Source of the DNA: an uncultured Bacillota bacterium
Lineage (GTDB): Bacteria > Bacillota_I > Bacilli_A > RF39 > UBA660
DNA length: 6,327 nt
Direction: 5' to 3'
Assembly (NCBI GenBank): GCA_947176475.1
Contig: CAMWQX010000070.1
Coordinates: 1 to 6,327 of the forward strand
Shown: one piece after another, positions 4,962 to 6,327 of the stretch
Numbering within the stretch: position 1 is the first letter of the stretch
Layout: the number at the start of each line of letters is the position of its first letter
Program-made: the position numbers and the translations under genes
Notes under the pieces: model-generated
The model's input: the letters and a program-made list of their open reading frames with translations, nothing else
Database searches by the model: none
What the model was told of the DNA's origin: nothing

Positions 4962-6224
4962 GTGCAAATATTAACAGTTGAAGATGTAGCTAATAAAACG
5001 AATAAAAGTATAAAAACAATAAGAAGGCAAATTGCTGAAGGAAATTTGAAGGCTTCAAAGATAAATAATAAGTACAGAATATCAATTGAAGATTTTAATA
5101 AATGGTATGATGTTTATACAAAAGGTATTTTAAAAAAATCAATTTTTGATGAAGTTGATTATTTTAATACAAATTCTAAGAAAGTTAATTATGTTGATAT
5201 ATCCGATAAATGGAATATTGATGGATGGAAAAATAAAGATCAACGTAATGGATTGAATTTTATTGATTTATTTTCTGGAGCGGGAGGATTATCGTGTGGT
5301 TTAGTAATGGCTGGTTGGAATCCCATTGGTAGTGTAGAAATTATGGAGCAGGCAGTTGCTACTTATAAATATAATTTTGTTGATAAAAAAGGTTTTGAAG
5401 AGAATGTAGAAAGTCGTGATATTAGGGATGCTAATGTTAAAAGACACCTTTATGACAGTGTTTGGGGAAAAAATGTTGATTTAATTGTTGGCGGCTTTCC
5501 TTGCCAAGGTTTTAGTATGGCTGGTAACAGAATAGTTACTGATGACAGAAATACTTTATATTTGGATATGTTGGAAATTGTCGATCATTTAAGACCAAAA
5601 GTAGTGGTTATGGAGAATGTCCCTGGTCTAAGATCGATGCTTGGTGGAAAAGTAGAAGAAAAAATTATCAATGATTTTGAGAAAATAGGCTATAAGATAA
5701 ATGTCACAGTTTTAAATGCTGCTGATTATTATACTCCTCAAACTAGAAAGCGTGTAATATTTATTGGTAATAGAATAGGATGTGAAAATTATCATCCAAA
5801 ACCTATATTGTCGGAAAAAAAATATGTTACAACTAAAGAAGCCATTGAGGATTTGATGAGTCATAAAACTGATGCTTTATTTAATCATGTTCCTACTAAT
5901 CATTCGAATGAAATGAAGAAAAAATTGATGGCTGTTAAAGAGGGCGAAAGTTTATATAGTAATTATTCTGACTCTTGGAAAAAGTGTCCTTGGAATAAGC
6001 CGTCTTGTACTGTAAAGGAAAATCATGGAGCAGTTAATATTCATCCGATCTTACCAAGGGTACTTACTGTTAGAGAATTGGCTAGACTTCAATCTTTTCC
6101 AGATGATTTTGTTTTTCAAGGATCTAAAAAATGGCAATTAACGCAAATTGGTAATGCTGTGCCTTGTAATTTAGGTAAAGCAATAGGCATAGCTGTTGAG
6201 AAGATGATAAAAGAAGAAAAGTAA
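4962..6224 (+). CDS. DNA (cytosine-5-)-methyltransferase with an N-terminal helix-turn-helix domain
   Basis: This enzyme transfers a methyl group from S-adenosylmethionine to carbon 5 of cytosine in the restriction target, protecting host DNA. Conserved motifs are in order: I FIDLFSGAGG (100-109, cofactor), IV GGFPCQGFS with catalytic C181, VI MENV with E218, VIII QTRKR (260-264), IX RVLTVRELARLQSFP (366-380) and X QIGNAVP (from 395). The target-recognition region, roughly 275-355, is short and contains WNKPSCTVKENHG at its end. Residues 3-50 form an excisionase/MerR-like helix-turn-helix (LTVEDVANKTNKSIKTIRRQ...YRISIEDFNKWY). The start is GTG 4962, 7 bases after AGGAGG (4949-4954); an in-frame ATG at 4923 lies inside the -10 box and would precede the transcript start. 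The protein is 420 residues, within the family range. Methyltransferases such as M.EcoRII and M.SsoII repress their own promoter through an N-terminal domain; by analogy this one probably does the same at the array just upstream. Confidence 0.95.
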   Translation: MQILTVEDVANKTNKSIKTIRRQIAEGNLKASKINNKYRISIEDFNKWYDVYTKGILKKSIFDEVDYFNTNSKKVNYVDISDKWNIDGWKNKDQRNGLNFIDLFSGAGGLSCGLVMAGWNPIGSVEIMEQAVATYKYNFVDKKGFEENVESRDIRDANVKRHLYDSVWGKNVDLIVGGFPCQGFSMAGNRIVTDDRNTLYLDMLEIVDHLRPKVVVMENVPGLRSMLGGKVEEKIINDFEKIGYKINVTVLNAADYYTPQTRKRVIFIGNRIGCENYHPKPILSEKKYVTTKEAIEDLMSHKTDALFNHVPTNHSNEMKKKLMAVKEGESLYSNYSDSWKKCPWNKPSCTVKENHGAVNIHPILPRVLTVRELARLQSFPDDFVFQGSKKWQLTQIGNAVPCNLGKAIGIAVEKMIKEEK

Positions 6225-6277
6225 GAAATTATTTAATTGGAAATTTAATCTCGTGTGATAAAAATGGAAAAATTATT

Positions 6278-6316
6278 ATAAGCAAGAATTTTGATAATGC
6301 TTATTACGATTTTTTT
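6278..6316 (+). terminator. Possible weak terminator after the methyltransferase gene
   Basis: ATAAGCA (6278-6284) and TGCTTAT (6298-6304) form a 7-base stem around a 13-base loop, followed after 5 bases by seven Ts (6310-6316). The stem is AT-rich, the loop large and the T-run displaced, so this is a poor terminator. An open frame also crosses it. Confidence 0.3.
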
Positions 6317-6327
6317 AATATTAATAG

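Overview
The window is a very AT-rich stretch of bacterial DNA. It has strong AGGAGG-type ribosome binding sites, tight gene spacing and sigma-A-like promoters. This points to a low-GC member of the Bacillota (clostridia- or bacilli-like); the species cannot be told from sequence reading alone. There is no RNA gene, transposase, integrase or CRISPR array. The content is typical of a defence or accessory island.

Left part (1-2542, + strand): the last codons of an upstream gene, then a gene broken by a one-base frameshift whose C-terminal part has a ParB/sulfiredoxin-like GKHR signature. Only 23 bases later comes a cytoplasmic trypsin-fold serine protease with a complete His-Asp-Ser triad. After a 177-base gap there is a second, unrelated serine protease of the ClpP/SppA superfamily (SDH_sah, 'serine dehydrogenase proteinase' type). 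A bidirectional terminator closes this block.

Middle part (2536-3435): a 58-residue minus-strand gene shares that terminator and has its own extended -10 promoter and ribosome binding site. Diverging from it on the + strand is a 196-residue protein of unrecognised family.

Right part (3442-6327): a Type II restriction-modification pair. The upstream gene encodes a putative restriction endonuclease of 466 residues made of two tandem copies of one PD-(D/E)XK-like domain. Only the second copy keeps a plausible catalytic set (D311, S321-x-K323, possibly E334); the first has N80 and I106 at the matching places. The downstream gene encodes a C5-cytosine methyltransferase with all key motifs and an N-terminal excisionase/MerR-like helix-turn-helix. 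Its near-consensus promoter (TTGACT-17-TATAAT) sits inside a symmetric operator-like array (TGTCCACT...CATG...CATG...AGTGGACA) centred on the -10 box. The simplest reading is that the methyltransferase represses its own promoter, replacing a separate controller protein. The endonuclease has its own promoter without these elements.

The most interesting points are the symmetric operator with the fused helix-turn-helix, the duplicated endonuclease with one degenerate half, and two serine proteases of different folds beside a restriction-modification system.
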